Source of the DNA: Candidatus Dormiibacterota bacterium
GTDB lineage: Bacteria; Chloroflexota; Dormibacteria; Dormibacterales; Dormibacteraceae
NCBI GenBank assembly: GCA_003169845.1
Contig: PNAG01000021.1
Span: 1 to 64,000 of the forward strand
Reading direction: 5' to 3'
DNA length: 64,000 bases
In this document: in pieces, positions 49,301-56,527 of the stretch
Numbering within the stretch: the stretch's first letter is position 1
Layout: each line of letters begins with the position of its first letter
Notes under the pieces: model-generated
What the model saw: only the letters and a program-made list of their open reading frames with translations
What the model was told of the DNA's origin: nothing
Databases searched by the model: none
Program-made: the position numbers and the translations under genes

Positions 49301-49877
49301 CGACGGGGCGGGAATCGCCGGTGAAGGCATGGGTTTCGGCGTTCCCATCGTGCAGTACGGCGACGGCTGGGTTTACTCCAGGACCTCAACCACGGAGGAC
49401 GTGTCGACGCCGAGCAACGCTGTCTGGAAGCGCACGTTTCAGCTCGACGAGATCGGTGGGGACAAGGCGCACAACTACGCCTTCGAACCCATCGCTTCAC
49501 GGGGCGAGATCGAGGTTACCTACACGGTCGATGCGACAGGCGTGTCGGTCTCGGTGCGGCCCATCTGGCTCGCGCCGGGCTTCTCGCACGTCGGGATCCT
49601 GAATGAGCAGTCAGCCGCGTTTGACGATTTCGCGGACGGCACTCACACCCTGATCGGCGCGCGCTTTCCGAACTGGGTGGCGGTCGAGGGCAGCTGGGGC
49701 CGGCTGCGGTCGGCGACCCTGGGACTGGAATGGTCCGTACCGGCCCTTCCGGGCGCCGAGCTCCACGCCGGGCGGGAGCTGACGCCGCCTGATTTCAACT
49801 GGGCCGGCCTCGATTACATCTTCCCGGCGGGATTCACCGGCACCACCTACCAAGTCAACGTGCAGGAGGCGAGATGA
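46320..49877 (+). CDS. Giant GT2 / GT-C fusion glycosyltransferase
   Basis: 1185 residues from TTG 46320, coupled to the preceding stop. Part 1 (about 1-420) is a processive GT2 of the cellulose synthase/CsbB-like group: N-terminal membrane helix, PVYNERYVAERVL, LDDSDDET (about 86), DADF (about 142), TEDLDLSY (about 232) and QQSRW (about 271), then membrane helices. Part 2 (about 500-850) is a multi-span GT-C-like module (ArnT/PMT type) with FEDGYGHWLIAANLAVTGHLHDP after its first helix. Part 3 (about 850-1185) is exported, with beta-rich sequence. Joining both enzyme types in one chain is unusual and suggests synthesis and transfer of one glycan. Product unknown. Confidence 0.8.
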   Translation: MILSIAFAILAVTSILLFAFGLNLLYLTWRATKLRPIARRLTVEGEEPVVCVQIPVYNERYVAERVLDAVCAIDWPASRLRVQVLDDSDDETASIVATRVAFWRSNGMQVTHVTRGTRSGYKAGALAHGLTLTDAELVAIFDADFVPPRDFLRRIVGAFEDPAIGFAQARWGHLDEGYSWFTRLQALAIDFHFLVEQAVRSAGGYFTNFTGTAGVWRRSAIEDAGGWSAETLTEDLDLSYRAQLRGWRAAYLEDLVVPEELPVSIDAYRRQQSRWATGSFQSAFKLLIPVLRSRNRAAVKLQAAVHLLAYGIGPLMLLQLMCYPVLLLNLGRHGLPWPFAYASALVVPIAVAPWFGFIVAQTRLGRRWWSGLPSLLCQVVGAGMSLTAILALFRATRRGGQFIRTPKHKIERPGQEWRHQAYVRVGDPRALGEAVLGLGALTIALVAAVMHQWLLAVYASMFGLGFLSVASLSAIDALEVLTLRNLGRRALARVQAAGPKAVLLGLCAVLLLFAAQMPEPFEDGYGHWLIAANLAVTGHLHDPLFGMEDTWLPGYHVLAAAVLRIFGWWQLGALKALGALLGLMTLSCVYALAPNPRQARLAVALLVLNPVFLFTSGSAVVEPLLTLLLTAASLAAVRGRMKLAALLAVLACLTATKAWIWIAAVAGFAAFDLVRRRAPMRRLPALAWAVPAIAVLVFLQLGFAPASHSVARGSLEVASATTRGSIPVGALARVGELAQTYGKAALPLLVFGAVGLWLAVRTKSGLERASLRFIHFPALVYLAAVFGLVAIGAYTGSHRYLYPALPSLALLAAAALDRHAAAVRVFAVAAAGLVAVAFIPAFASFAADNAGLIAAGRAAAGGSGPLVTDSPVVAFYSGRAPSDITGSGQLPPDRGLAIDWMRTHGVTELVVEDISYYRATTIFPDLAAGRPSPPFQSLGQQSRYQVSGGKAVYAYRLGAALSLQSIFPGVDATVAPSPGEGKTAALAKGVTLKADGAGIAGEGMGFGVPIVQYGDGWVYSRTSTTEDVSTPSNAVWKRTFQLDEIGGDKAHNYAFEPIASRGEIEVTYTVDATGVSVSVRPIWLAPGFSHVGILNEQSAAFDDFADGTHTLIGARFPNWVAVEGSWGRLRSATLGLEWSVPALPGAELHAGRELTPPDFNWAGLDYIFPAGFTGTTYQVNVQEAR

Positions 49878-51211
49878 CAGCAGCCGAAAGAGTGGACGTG
49901 GTGCTGGTCTATCCGCAGCGCGCGCCCGCACAGGGACGTCACTGGATCATGCCGTCGCTCGGGCTCATGTACCTGAGCGCGTCGCTGCGGCGCGCGGGCT
50001 ATGCGGTCCGGCACATCGACCACACCTTCATGGAACGGCACGAGGTCCTGGCCGAGATCGAGCGGCTGCGTCCATCCGTGATCGGCATCTACTGCATGAT
50101 CACGATGCAGGACGAGGCGCTCTCGCTCGCCGCGCAGGTCCGCGGCAAAGCGCTGACCGTGGTGGGAGGGCCCTACCCGTCCGGTGAGCCCGAGACCTTC
50201 GTCGACCAGTTCGACCTCGTCGCGGTCGGCGAGGGCGAGGAGACGATCGTCCAGATCATGGAGCACCTCGACGACCGGCGATTCGAGGACATCGCGGGCC
50301 TCGTCTTCAAGCGCGACGGAGACATCGTTCGAGGCGTGGCGAAGATCCGCACCAAGGACATGTCACACCTACCCCTGCCCTACCGCGGCGACATCCCCAA
50401 CGCCGAATACATCGCCTACTGGCGCAAGCACTGGAAGGACGCCACGACTCCTTTGATGTCGACGCGCGGCTGTCCCTTCCGGTGCGACTTCTGCCACAAA
50501 TCCGTGTTCGGCGACCTGTTCAGCGCAAGGCCGGTCGAGTCAGTCGTGGCGGAGATGCGCGAGATCGCCGAGCTCGGCTACGACCACATCTGGATGTCCG
50601 ACGACCTGTTCACGCTCAACTACAAGCGCACGTTCGAGCTGGCCCAGGCGATCGAGGCGGCCCACCTACCGCTGACGTGGGAATGCTTGAGCCGCGTCAC
50701 GCATGTCGACCGGGCGCTATTCGAGCAGATGCGCCGCGCGGGATGCAAGAGGATCTTCTTCGGGATCGAATCGGGCGACGAGAACGTGCTGAAGGAGATG
50801 AAGAAAGGCATCACGCCGGACCAGGCGCGGGCCGCGGTCGAAGCGTGCGTCGCCGCCGGCATCAAGGCGGCCGGCTTCTTCATGGTGGGCTATCTCGGCG
50901 AAACCACCGACTCGCTCATTCGAAGCATCAACTTCTCGAGCAGCCTTCCTCTTGACTACGTCAGCTACACGATCGCCTATCCGCTGCCCGGCACGGGCTT
51001 CTATGAGCGCGTGCGGGAACGCCGTCAGCGCGGCGAGTGGCACAAGGTGCGGCACAACAAGTTGCTGTTCAACACCGACTTCTCAGAGCACAAGCTGCGA
51101 GCGGCGATCCTCAAGGGTGCGATCCAGCACCGTCTCAACCGGATGCACCTGCGTCCGGCGGCCAGAGCCTTCCAGCTCGCCACGGATCCTGTGCTACGCG
51201 CGCTGCGGTAG
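49874..51211 (+). CDS. Cobalamin-binding-type radical SAM protein
   Basis: 445 residues. N-terminal B12-binding-like Rossmann domain (VDVVLVYPQRAPAQ ... PSLGLMYLSASLRRAGYAVRHIDHTF, GGPYPSGEPE, VGEGEETI), radical SAM core with the iron-sulphur motif RGCPFRCDFC (about 198-207; CxxxCxxC), and GIESGDENVLKEMKKGIT. The B12 domain lacks the base-off DxHxxG motif, as in many of these proteins. Class B radical SAM enzymes often methylate or rearrange lipids and secondary metabolites. ATGA overlap with the GT fusion implies it modifies the same product; this is inference. Confidence 0.87.
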   Translation: MTAAERVDVVLVYPQRAPAQGRHWIMPSLGLMYLSASLRRAGYAVRHIDHTFMERHEVLAEIERLRPSVIGIYCMITMQDEALSLAAQVRGKALTVVGGPYPSGEPETFVDQFDLVAVGEGEETIVQIMEHLDDRRFEDIAGLVFKRDGDIVRGVAKIRTKDMSHLPLPYRGDIPNAEYIAYWRKHWKDATTPLMSTRGCPFRCDFCHKSVFGDLFSARPVESVVAEMREIAELGYDHIWMSDDLFTLNYKRTFELAQAIEAAHLPLTWECLSRVTHVDRALFEQMRRAGCKRIFFGIESGDENVLKEMKKGITPDQARAAVEACVAAGIKAAGFFMVGYLGETTDSLIRSINFSSSLPLDYVSYTIAYPLPGTGFYERVRERRQRGEWHKVRHNKLLFNTDFSEHKLRAAILKGAIQHRLNRMHLRPAARAFQLATDPVLRALR

Positions 51212-51219
51212 CGATCGCT

Positions 51220-52125
51220 GTGATCGGAATCGCGGCCGTAGCATGCGGCGGTGGCATGCCCGCGGCGTCATCGCACGGATATCCCGAGACCGGTCTGGTG
51301 CTCCTGTCTCTCAAGGATGGAACCCAGACCGCATCGGCAGCGATCGGCACGGATCTGGTGGCGGTGATCGTCTCCGATGACGGCAAGACCGCGTACCTTG
51401 CGGACAGCGCTCCCGGCGACGTCTACTCGGTGCGGCTTCCCACTCTTCAGGTGGCGTGGAAACAGCACCTCGGCGGGGCGCCTTTCGGCCTGCTCCTTCA
51501 TGGCGGACGGCTTTTCGTCAGCCTGTTCAGCGGCACCTCGGTGGTGGAGCTCGATCCGACGAGAGGGACCACGCTCGCCACCGACCCGGTCCCGCAGGGC
51601 CCTGCCGCGATGACCATCGACGGCGCAGGTCACGTCGTGGTGGCGGGCACGCGCGGGAAGCTGAACATCATCGGCGGCGACCAGCTGGCGGCCGGGAATG
51701 GGTTTGGCGTGGCCTGGGCCGGCGGGGGGCTGTGGAGTGCCGACTATGAGAGGGCCGAGCTCGTCCCCGCGGGCGACGACCACCGGGTGGGGCTGCCGCT
51801 GCCGGTCTTTCCGTTCTGGCTCGCTCCGGGCGCGGGCGACTCGCTCCTGGTTGCCGCCGAAGGCGGTACCGAAGACACCGACCCCGGCGGTGTGTTTTCT
51901 TTCGACACGGTGACCGGCTCCTTCACGACCCTCGCGACTCCGAAAGACCCCGACCAGGTGCTGCAGTCGGGATCGACCATTTTTGTGGCCGCTCACGGGG
52001 ACCGGAACGTGCTTGCGATCCAGGGTGGCCGCTCGACCACCTGGGCCATTGGCGCCGCAGCGGTCGCACTCGCGGCCGACCCATCGCTAAATCTTCTTGT
52101 GGTCGCAGTGAACGCACATGAGTGA
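51220..52125 (+). CDS. Putative lipoprotein with beta-propeller-like (YVTN-type) repeats
   Basis: About 301 residues. The first residues read VIGIAAVACGGG, a lipobox-like AVAC, but from GTG 51220 the signal is only nine residues. The frame upstream encodes a good signal (ATRAAVAIAVIGIAAVAC) without any canonical start, so the true start may be non-standard. The mature part has repeated strand motifs (LVAVIVSDDGKTAYLADSA, FGLLLHGGRLFVSLFSG, VAWAGGGLWSADYERAELV) typical of YVTN/NHL-like propellers. It lies 8 bases after the radical SAM gene. Function unknown; probably surface-exposed. Confidence 0.68.
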   Translation: MIGIAAVACGGGMPAASSHGYPETGLVLLSLKDGTQTASAAIGTDLVAVIVSDDGKTAYLADSAPGDVYSVRLPTLQVAWKQHLGGAPFGLLLHGGRLFVSLFSGTSVVELDPTRGTTLATDPVPQGPAAMTIDGAGHVVVAGTRGKLNIIGGDQLAAGNGFGVAWAGGGLWSADYERAELVPAGDDHRVGLPLPVFPFWLAPGAGDSLLVAAEGGTEDTDPGGVFSFDTVTGSFTTLATPKDPDQVLQSGSTIFVAAHGDRNVLAIQGGRSTTWAIGAAAVALAADPSLNLLVVAVNAHE

Positions 52126-52126
52126 A

Positions 52127-52172
52127 ATCCCCACGAAGTCAGAGGCTTCGCCGTGACTTCGCGGGGGCCCCT
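52127..52172 (+). repeat. 46-bp hairpin repeat, copy C
   Basis: Best-preserved hairpin of the three: CCCC-A-CGAAGTC pairs with GACTTCG-C-GGGG around an inner GGC-TTC-GCC. It begins one base after the stop at 52125 and contains the GTG start (52153) and first codons of the DoxX-like gene. Confidence 0.85.
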
Positions 52173-52605
52173 GCAAGAAGCCTGGGCCAGCCCGTTCAGA
52201 ATCGTCGTCGGGTTGTTCTGGCTCTACTACGCGAGCCAGAAGTGGCAGGGAGTCGGCTGGATGCACAGCCTCATGATCTCGACCGCGAAGGCAAACCCGA
52301 TCCCGGGCTTGCACGAGTTCCTGGTCCAGGTCGCGGTGCCGAACTGGTTTTTCTTCGCCGTCGCTCAAGGCGCGGGCGAGACAGTCGTCGCCGTCCTCCT
52401 CCTCCTCGGGCTCGCGACGCGTTGGGCAGGAATTCTCGGATTGTTGCTGGCGATCAACCTTGCCCTGACCGTGGCCTTCGCGGCCGATCCCGGATTTCGC
52501 TTTCTCTACTACCTGGCCGTGCTGGTCAACGCCCAGGTGATTGTCTCAGGCTCCGGCCCCTTTGCACTTTCACGATTCAGTTGGGTCCCCGCCTTCCTGC
52601 GCTGA
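52153..52605 (+). CDS. DoxX family membrane protein
   Basis: 150 residues, four membrane helices. DoxX-type features: FRIVVGLFWLYYASQKWQGVGWMHSLMIS at the start and FAVAQGAGETVVAVLLLLGLATRWAGILGLLLAINLALTV in the middle, with RFLYYLAVLVNAQVIVSGSGPFALS near the end. Family members are linked to quinone or redox functions, but the role is unclear. The GTG at 52153 and the next six codons lie inside hairpin repeat copy C; no other start is available before the first helix. The next gene starts within its 3' end. Confidence 0.82.
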   Translation: MTSRGPLQEAWASPFRIVVGLFWLYYASQKWQGVGWMHSLMISTAKANPIPGLHEFLVQVAVPNWFFFAVAQGAGETVVAVLLLLGLATRWAGILGLLLAINLALTVAFAADPGFRFLYYLAVLVNAQVIVSGSGPFALSRFSWVPAFLR

Positions 52606-53081
52606 TCGCCATCGTGCTGGTCGCTCTCCTGTGCGGCTGCGCGCAGGCTGCGACCGTCTCGCACGCATCTCCGTCTCCGCAGGCGACCGGCTGCCGGTCC
52701 GGGCCGCCCGAGGCCGGCGTCCACAACCCCGACCGGTTACAGGTGCTCGACCCGTGCAAGCATGCCGAGGGCATCGTGGTCGACGTTGCGCACGAAGACG
52801 ACGGCGACTACCACGTCTGGTTCAAGGCGGATACGGGGTATGAGTACCTCCTCAACCCGAACAACCACTTCCAGGCCAAGCCCGCGATGCTGGCTGAGAT
52901 CACTCCGGACTGCCCGGCGGCGACCAACCCCCCGGACGCACAGTCAGCCTCGCGATGTCCAAAGACCAACCTTCCCATCCCGAAGCTCGGCGACCACGTC
53001 GCGATCGACGGACCGTGGGTGCTGGACACCGATCATGGCTGGCAGGAGATTCACCCTGTCGACTCGATCCAGATACGCTAG
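52581..53081 (+). CDS. Putative lipoprotein, 166 residues
   Basis: From TTG 52581 the sequence MGPRLPALIAIVLVALLCGC gives a well-formed lipoprotein signal (LLCGC lipobox). The start overlaps the DoxX gene by 25 bases. The mature domain contains NPDRLQVLDPCKHAEGIVVDVAHEDDGDYHVWFKAD and PIPKLGDHVAIDGPWVLDTDHGWQEIHPV, a small beta-barrel-like region with paired cysteines. Not recognised as a named family, but similar secreted proteins with the VxxEDDGDxH pattern exist; function unknown. Confidence 0.75.
   Translation: MGPRLPALIAIVLVALLCGCAQAATVSHASPSPQATGCRSGPPEAGVHNPDRLQVLDPCKHAEGIVVDVAHEDDGDYHVWFKADTGYEYLLNPNNHFQAKPAMLAEITPDCPAATNPPDAQSASRCPKTNLPIPKLGDHVAIDGPWVLDTDHGWQEIHPVDSIQIR
53074..53079 (+). 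promoter_or_regulatory. -10 box (TACGCT) of the 53087 gene
   Basis: TACGCT, a 7-base spacer, then GTG 53087. The box overlaps the end of the lipoprotein gene. Confidence 0.45.
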
Positions 53082-53086
53082 ACGCC

Positions 53087-53527
53087 GTGAGCTTAGACGC
53101 CGACGGCTACGGGTTCCCTGAGCACCAGCCCACGCTGGCCCGCCTGATGGAGGATATCCGGGTGCTGTCCCCCGCCGGAGTGGAGCGTGTGGCTCGCGGA
53201 TGGGATCTGCACGTCGGCACCAAAGGTGAACATCCTTTCCTCGAAGCAGAGAAGGCGGCTATCCATGCCATCGAGCAGGCGGATCGCGGCGCCGCCTGGG
53301 ACCTGGTGAGGAGCTCCCTCTTCGGGCTGACGGAGTCGGGTGACGCGCTGGGGTCCTGGAAGGCTGAGCATGGCGAGATCGGACACAAGGCTGAAAGGGC
53401 CGCTTTCGCGGCAGCGCTTGGCCTGGTCGCGAGTAACTTGATCAGCAAGGAGCAGGCCGCCACGCTCATGCGTCCGATGGCGGAAGCGCTGCCCTGGTTG
53501 CTGCCGGAACAGACCCCCGCGACCTAG
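53087..53527 (+). CDS. Hypothetical soluble protein, 146 residues
   Basis: Not recognised. Soluble, largely helical (LMEDIRVLSPAGVERVARGWDLH, FLEAEKAAIHAIEQADRG, KAERAAFAAALGLVASNLISKEQAATLMRPM). GTG 53087 was chosen over an in-frame start at 52955, which would lie deep inside the lipoprotein gene. TACGCT lies 7 bases before it. The stop interlocks with the convergent kinase gene (53524-53527). Confidence 0.6.
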   Translation: MSLDADGYGFPEHQPTLARLMEDIRVLSPAGVERVARGWDLHVGTKGEHPFLEAEKAAIHAIEQADRGAAWDLVRSSLFGLTESGDALGSWKAEHGEIGHKAERAAFAAALGLVASNLISKEQAATLMRPMAEALPWLLPEQTPAT

Positions 53528-54075
53528 CCGGCCAGACCCGGACTGATCGATTCGAGCCAGCGCCTCGCTTCTGCGTGCGAGCGCAACCGGATGAAGGTGA
53601 TGTCGCGCCACTTCGGGTCGGCCATCCCGTCCAGGTAGCGCTGCACGAACTCGTCGTATTTAACCCAGGCCCAAAGGATGATGTTGTCGTCCGGGTCGAG
53701 CGATAGGAAGTTGGAAAGCGGCTCGCGGTTCCCATTCCACAGCACCTCCCGCGTCACAGCCCGCCGTACGGTCCTCGCTATCACCTGCCGCATTACGGTC
53801 CGCCTGGGGAGGTCGAGCCAGGCCACGGTGTCGGCGCGCTGCCAGACCGGGCCTTCGATCACAAACCGCCTGTAGTTGCCGTCGACCACCCAGCCCGGCT
53901 CGGACGTCGCTTTGTCGACTTCCTCCATGAACTCGCGATCGGGACGCGGGCTCCAGCCCGCCTGGTGCATGAACGCGTCCAGCTCGACATACGGCACCGC
54001 AAGACGCTTAGCAATCGCGCGGGCGAGCGTTGACTTGCCCACTCCGCTGCTGCCTACGACGGAAACACGCCGCAC
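53524..54075 (-). CDS. P-loop nucleoside/adenylate kinase-like protein
   Basis: 183 residues. Walker A VVGSSGVGKSTLARAIA at the N-terminus, then VELDAFMHQAGWSPRP and GWVVDGNYRRFV, and WLDLPRRTVMRQVIARTVRRAV. This pattern is common to small topology-modulation/FLAR-type kinases annotated as adenylate kinase-like; the substrate is unknown. GTG 54075 follows TAAGCT (54089-54084) by 8 bases, a leaderless-type promoter. Confidence 0.85.
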   Translation of the reverse strand: MRRVSVVGSSGVGKSTLARAIAKRLAVPYVELDAFMHQAGWSPRPDREFMEEVDKATSEPGWVVDGNYRRFVIEGPVWQRADTVAWLDLPRRTVMRQVIARTVRRAVTREVLWNGNREPLSNFLSLDPDDNIILWAWVKYDEFVQRYLDGMADPKWRDITFIRLRSHAEARRWLESISPGLAG

Positions 54076-54083
54076 GGGCGCGA

Positions 54084-54089
54084 AGCTTA
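54084..54089 (-). promoter_or_regulatory. -10 box (TAAGCT) of the kinase gene
   Basis: Minus-strand TAAGCT with 8 bases to GTG 54075. It lies in the 19-base gap downstream of the ferredoxin-reductase-like gene on the same strand. Confidence 0.45.
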
Positions 54090-54094
54090 GGACC

Positions 54095-55321
54095 TTATGA
54101 CGCGGGGGCCGGCACCAGCTCCGCGAGGTCGACGCTCATGTCGGCGAGCGCCGCCTCTTTGAACGGCCGGCGGCTTTCGATCAGCTTTCCGCCCAGCTCG
54201 TTGGTCTTCGAGTCGTTCATCGAGAGCACGGCGTCGATCACGCCGTCGCGCAGGTAAAACACCGAGAACGACAGGCCGTCGCGGTCTCCGCGCCAAACCG
54301 TGCGATCGTCTCCCGAGGCGTTGCCGCGGTACTCGAGGTTGACGTCGTACTGGTCGGACCAGAAATACGGCAGCTTCGTGTAGGGCCTGTCACCTCCGAC
54401 GATGTCCTCAGCGATCCCGCGGCCCTGGTTCTTGGCGACCTCCCAGTGCTCGACCCGAATGGCCCGGCCGAGCACCGGGTGCGGGTGCAGCGCGATGTCC
54501 CCGCCGCAGTAGACGCCCTCGGCAGCCCGGAGCGCCTCGTCCACGCGGACGCCTCCTCCCTCGATGGTCAGGCCGAGGGCCTTGGGCAAATCCAGGTTGG
54601 GCTCGATGCCGACGGCCTCGAGGACCAGGTCGGCTTCTTCGCTCCGGCCGTCTGAGAGGGTTACACCCACCACTCGGTTCCCTTCGCTGTGCCATTTCTG
54701 GACCGTGGTGCCGCAGCGCACGTCCACGCCTTTGGCGCGGTGGATCGTGGCGTAAATCTCGCCCACCTCGCTGCCCAGCGCGCGGGACAGGGGCACCGGC
54801 GCGGCTTCGACCATGAGCACTTCTTTGCCCATCTGCCTCGCCGACGCGGCCACCTCCGCACCGATGAATCCCGCGCCGATCAGCATCAGGCGGGAAGCGC
54901 GCTCGAGCGCCTGGCGGATGGCCTTGCTGTCCTTGAGCGATCGAAGCGTGACCACGTTCTCCGCTCGCGGCAGGTCGGGCAGGCGGCGCGGCGTGCCACC
55001 GAGACCGAGGACGAGCGCGTCGAACTCGACCTCGCCGCCGCCGTCCACCGCGAGCTTGCCTCCCGAGATCGAGCCGCCGGTCACCTTCCGGTTGAGCTGA
55101 AGCTCGATACCCTGCTTTGCGTACTCGGACTCTTCGTGAAGGAACACCTTGGGCAGCTCGACCTGGCCGCGCAGGAACTCCTTGGACAGGTACGGTCGAT
55201 CATAAGGTCGGTCGCGGTCGGCGCTGATGATCGTCACCATGCCGTCGAAGCCTCCCTTGCGCAGCGCAAACGCCGCGGCGTCCCCGACGCCACCGCCACC
55301 GACGATGACGACCCGCTTCAC
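54095..55321 (-). CDS. FAD-dependent pyridine nucleotide-disulphide oxidoreductase (ferredoxin reductase/AIF-like)
   Basis: 408 residues. Two Rossmann folds: FAD site VVIVGGGGVGDAAAFALR near the N-terminus and NAD(P) site LMLIGAGFIGAEVAASARQMGKEV (about 150-175). Then VEAVGIEPN-like segment and GVYCGGDIALHPHPVLGRAIRVEHWEVAKNQGR, typical of ferredoxin/rubredoxin reductases with a C-terminal reductase domain. The first glycine motif reads GGGGVGDAA, where GGGxAGxxAA is usual. GTG 55321 overlaps the ilvE stop (GTGA), so the two are coupled. Electron partner unknown. Confidence 0.87.
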   Translation of the reverse strand: MKRVVIVGGGGVGDAAAFALRKGGFDGMVTIISADRDRPYDRPYLSKEFLRGQVELPKVFLHEESEYAKQGIELQLNRKVTGGSISGGKLAVDGGGEVEFDALVLGLGGTPRRLPDLPRAENVVTLRSLKDSKAIRQALERASRLMLIGAGFIGAEVAASARQMGKEVLMVEAAPVPLSRALGSEVGEIYATIHRAKGVDVRCGTTVQKWHSEGNRVVGVTLSDGRSEEADLVLEAVGIEPNLDLPKALGLTIEGGGVRVDEALRAAEGVYCGGDIALHPHPVLGRAIRVEHWEVAKNQGRGIAEDIVGGDRPYTKLPYFWSDQYDVNLEYRGNASGDDRTVWRGDRDGLSFSVFYLRDGVIDAVLSMNDSKTNELGGKLIESRRPFKEAALADMSVDLAELVPAPAS

Positions 55322-56430
55322 AGCGCCACGCGGTGCAGCCAACCGTGTGGATCCGGCGCGAGCCCTCGCTGTATTTCAACCAGCGACTGGCGCAATCGCA
55401 TGCTGATGTCGCCAGGCTTTCCGTCGCCGACGGTCCATGAGCCGTGCGCCGACTTGACCGCTCCCACAGGCGTGATCACCGCTGCGGTACCACATGCGAA
55501 GACCTCGGTGAGGGAACCGTCGGCGCACCCGGTGCGCCACTCTTCAGTGCTTATCTTTCCCTCCTCAGCTTCGTAGCCGAGGTCCCTGGCCAGCGTGAGC
55601 AGAGAGTCCCGCGTCACTCCGGGTAGCAGGGTTCCCGTCAGGGCCGGCGTCATCAGGCGGGCTTTGCGGCCGCTGCCGAACACGAAGCAGAGGTTCATCC
55701 CGCCCATCTCCTCGACCCATCGGTGTTCTTGCGAGTCGAGCCAGACCACCTGGTCGCATCCTTGCTCCGCCGCCTGCGCCTGCGCGAGCAACCCGCCCGC
55801 ATAGTTGCCGCCGGTCTTGGCCGCGCCCGTGCCGCCCGGAGCCGCCCGGCTGAAATCTTCCGACAGCCAGACCGTGACCGGCTTGACGCCGCCCGGAAAA
55901 TAGGAACCCGAAGGCGATCCGATCAACAGGAAAGTGACCTCGGAGGACGGACGCACGCCAAGGCCGACCTCGCTGCCGAACATGAAAGGCCGCAGGTACA
56001 TGCTCTGCTCAGGCGCAGACGGCACCCACTCGCCGTCGATGGTCATCAGCCGGTCGATCGCCTCGATGAACACACTTTCCGGCAGCTCGGGCAGCGCCAG
56101 GCGGCGGGCCGACCGGCGGAATCGGGCAGCATGGGCGTCCGGCCGGAAGACTGCGATCCCTCCGGCTTCCTGACGAAAGGCCTTCAGACCTTCGAAGACG
56201 GCCTGGGCGTAGTGCAGCACGGTGACGGCCGGATCAAGCTGCAGAGGGGCGTAGCCAAGAACCTCGGCGTTGTGCCAACCGCGAGCGCGGTTCCAGTCGA
56301 TGCGAACCATGTGGTCGGTGAAGACCCGCCCGAATCCCGGATCGGCAAGCAGCCGCTGCCTCTCCGCCGGCGGCATTCGGTGGTCGGTCGCGTTGACGGT
56401 GAATTGGAGAGCCGAGGTCTCAGTGCTCAC
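55318..56430 (-). CDS. ilvE: Branched-chain amino acid aminotransferase
   Basis: 370 residues, class IV PLP aminotransferase of the longer (group II, BCAT/ilvE) type. Visible: LHYAQAVFEGLKAFRQ, YLRPFMFGSE, the PLP lysine in GTGAAKTGGNYAGGLLAQ, WLDSQEHRWVEEMGGMNLCFVFG and EVFACGTAAVITPVG. Transfers the amino group between Leu/Ile/Val and 2-oxoglutarate. GTG 56430 follows TAATCT (56442-56437) by exactly 6 bases. Downstream the oxidoreductase gene overlaps its stop. Confidence 0.93.
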   Translation of the reverse strand: MSTETSALQFTVNATDHRMPPAERQRLLADPGFGRVFTDHMVRIDWNRARGWHNAEVLGYAPLQLDPAVTVLHYAQAVFEGLKAFRQEAGGIAVFRPDAHAARFRRSARRLALPELPESVFIEAIDRLMTIDGEWVPSAPEQSMYLRPFMFGSEVGLGVRPSSEVTFLLIGSPSGSYFPGGVKPVTVWLSEDFSRAAPGGTGAAKTGGNYAGGLLAQAQAAEQGCDQVVWLDSQEHRWVEEMGGMNLCFVFGSGRKARLMTPALTGTLLPGVTRDSLLTLARDLGYEAEEGKISTEEWRTGCADGSLTEVFACGTAAVITPVGAVKSAHGSWTVGDGKPGDISMRLRQSLVEIQRGLAPDPHGWLHRVAL

Positions 56431-56436
56431 GAATCA

Positions 56437-56442
56437 AGATTA
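56437..56442 (-). promoter_or_regulatory. -10 box (TAATCT) of ilvE
   Basis: Minus-strand TAATCT, spacer TGATTC, then GTG 56430: leaderless arrangement with the 6-base spacing. Confidence 0.6.
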
Positions 56443-56515
56443 ACGAGAGCGCCGGAGAGGCGAGAGGAAGGAAGGAAGGGGCTCTGCCATACGTGACCGC
56501 GATCCGACCCCGCCT

Positions 56516-56521
56516 TACGAT
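56516..56521 (+). promoter_or_regulatory. -10 box (TACGAT) of the beta-PGM/GH65 operon
   Basis: TACGAT ends 6 bases before ATG 56528: leaderless arrangement. Confidence 0.6.
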
Positions 56522-56527
56522 CTCCGG

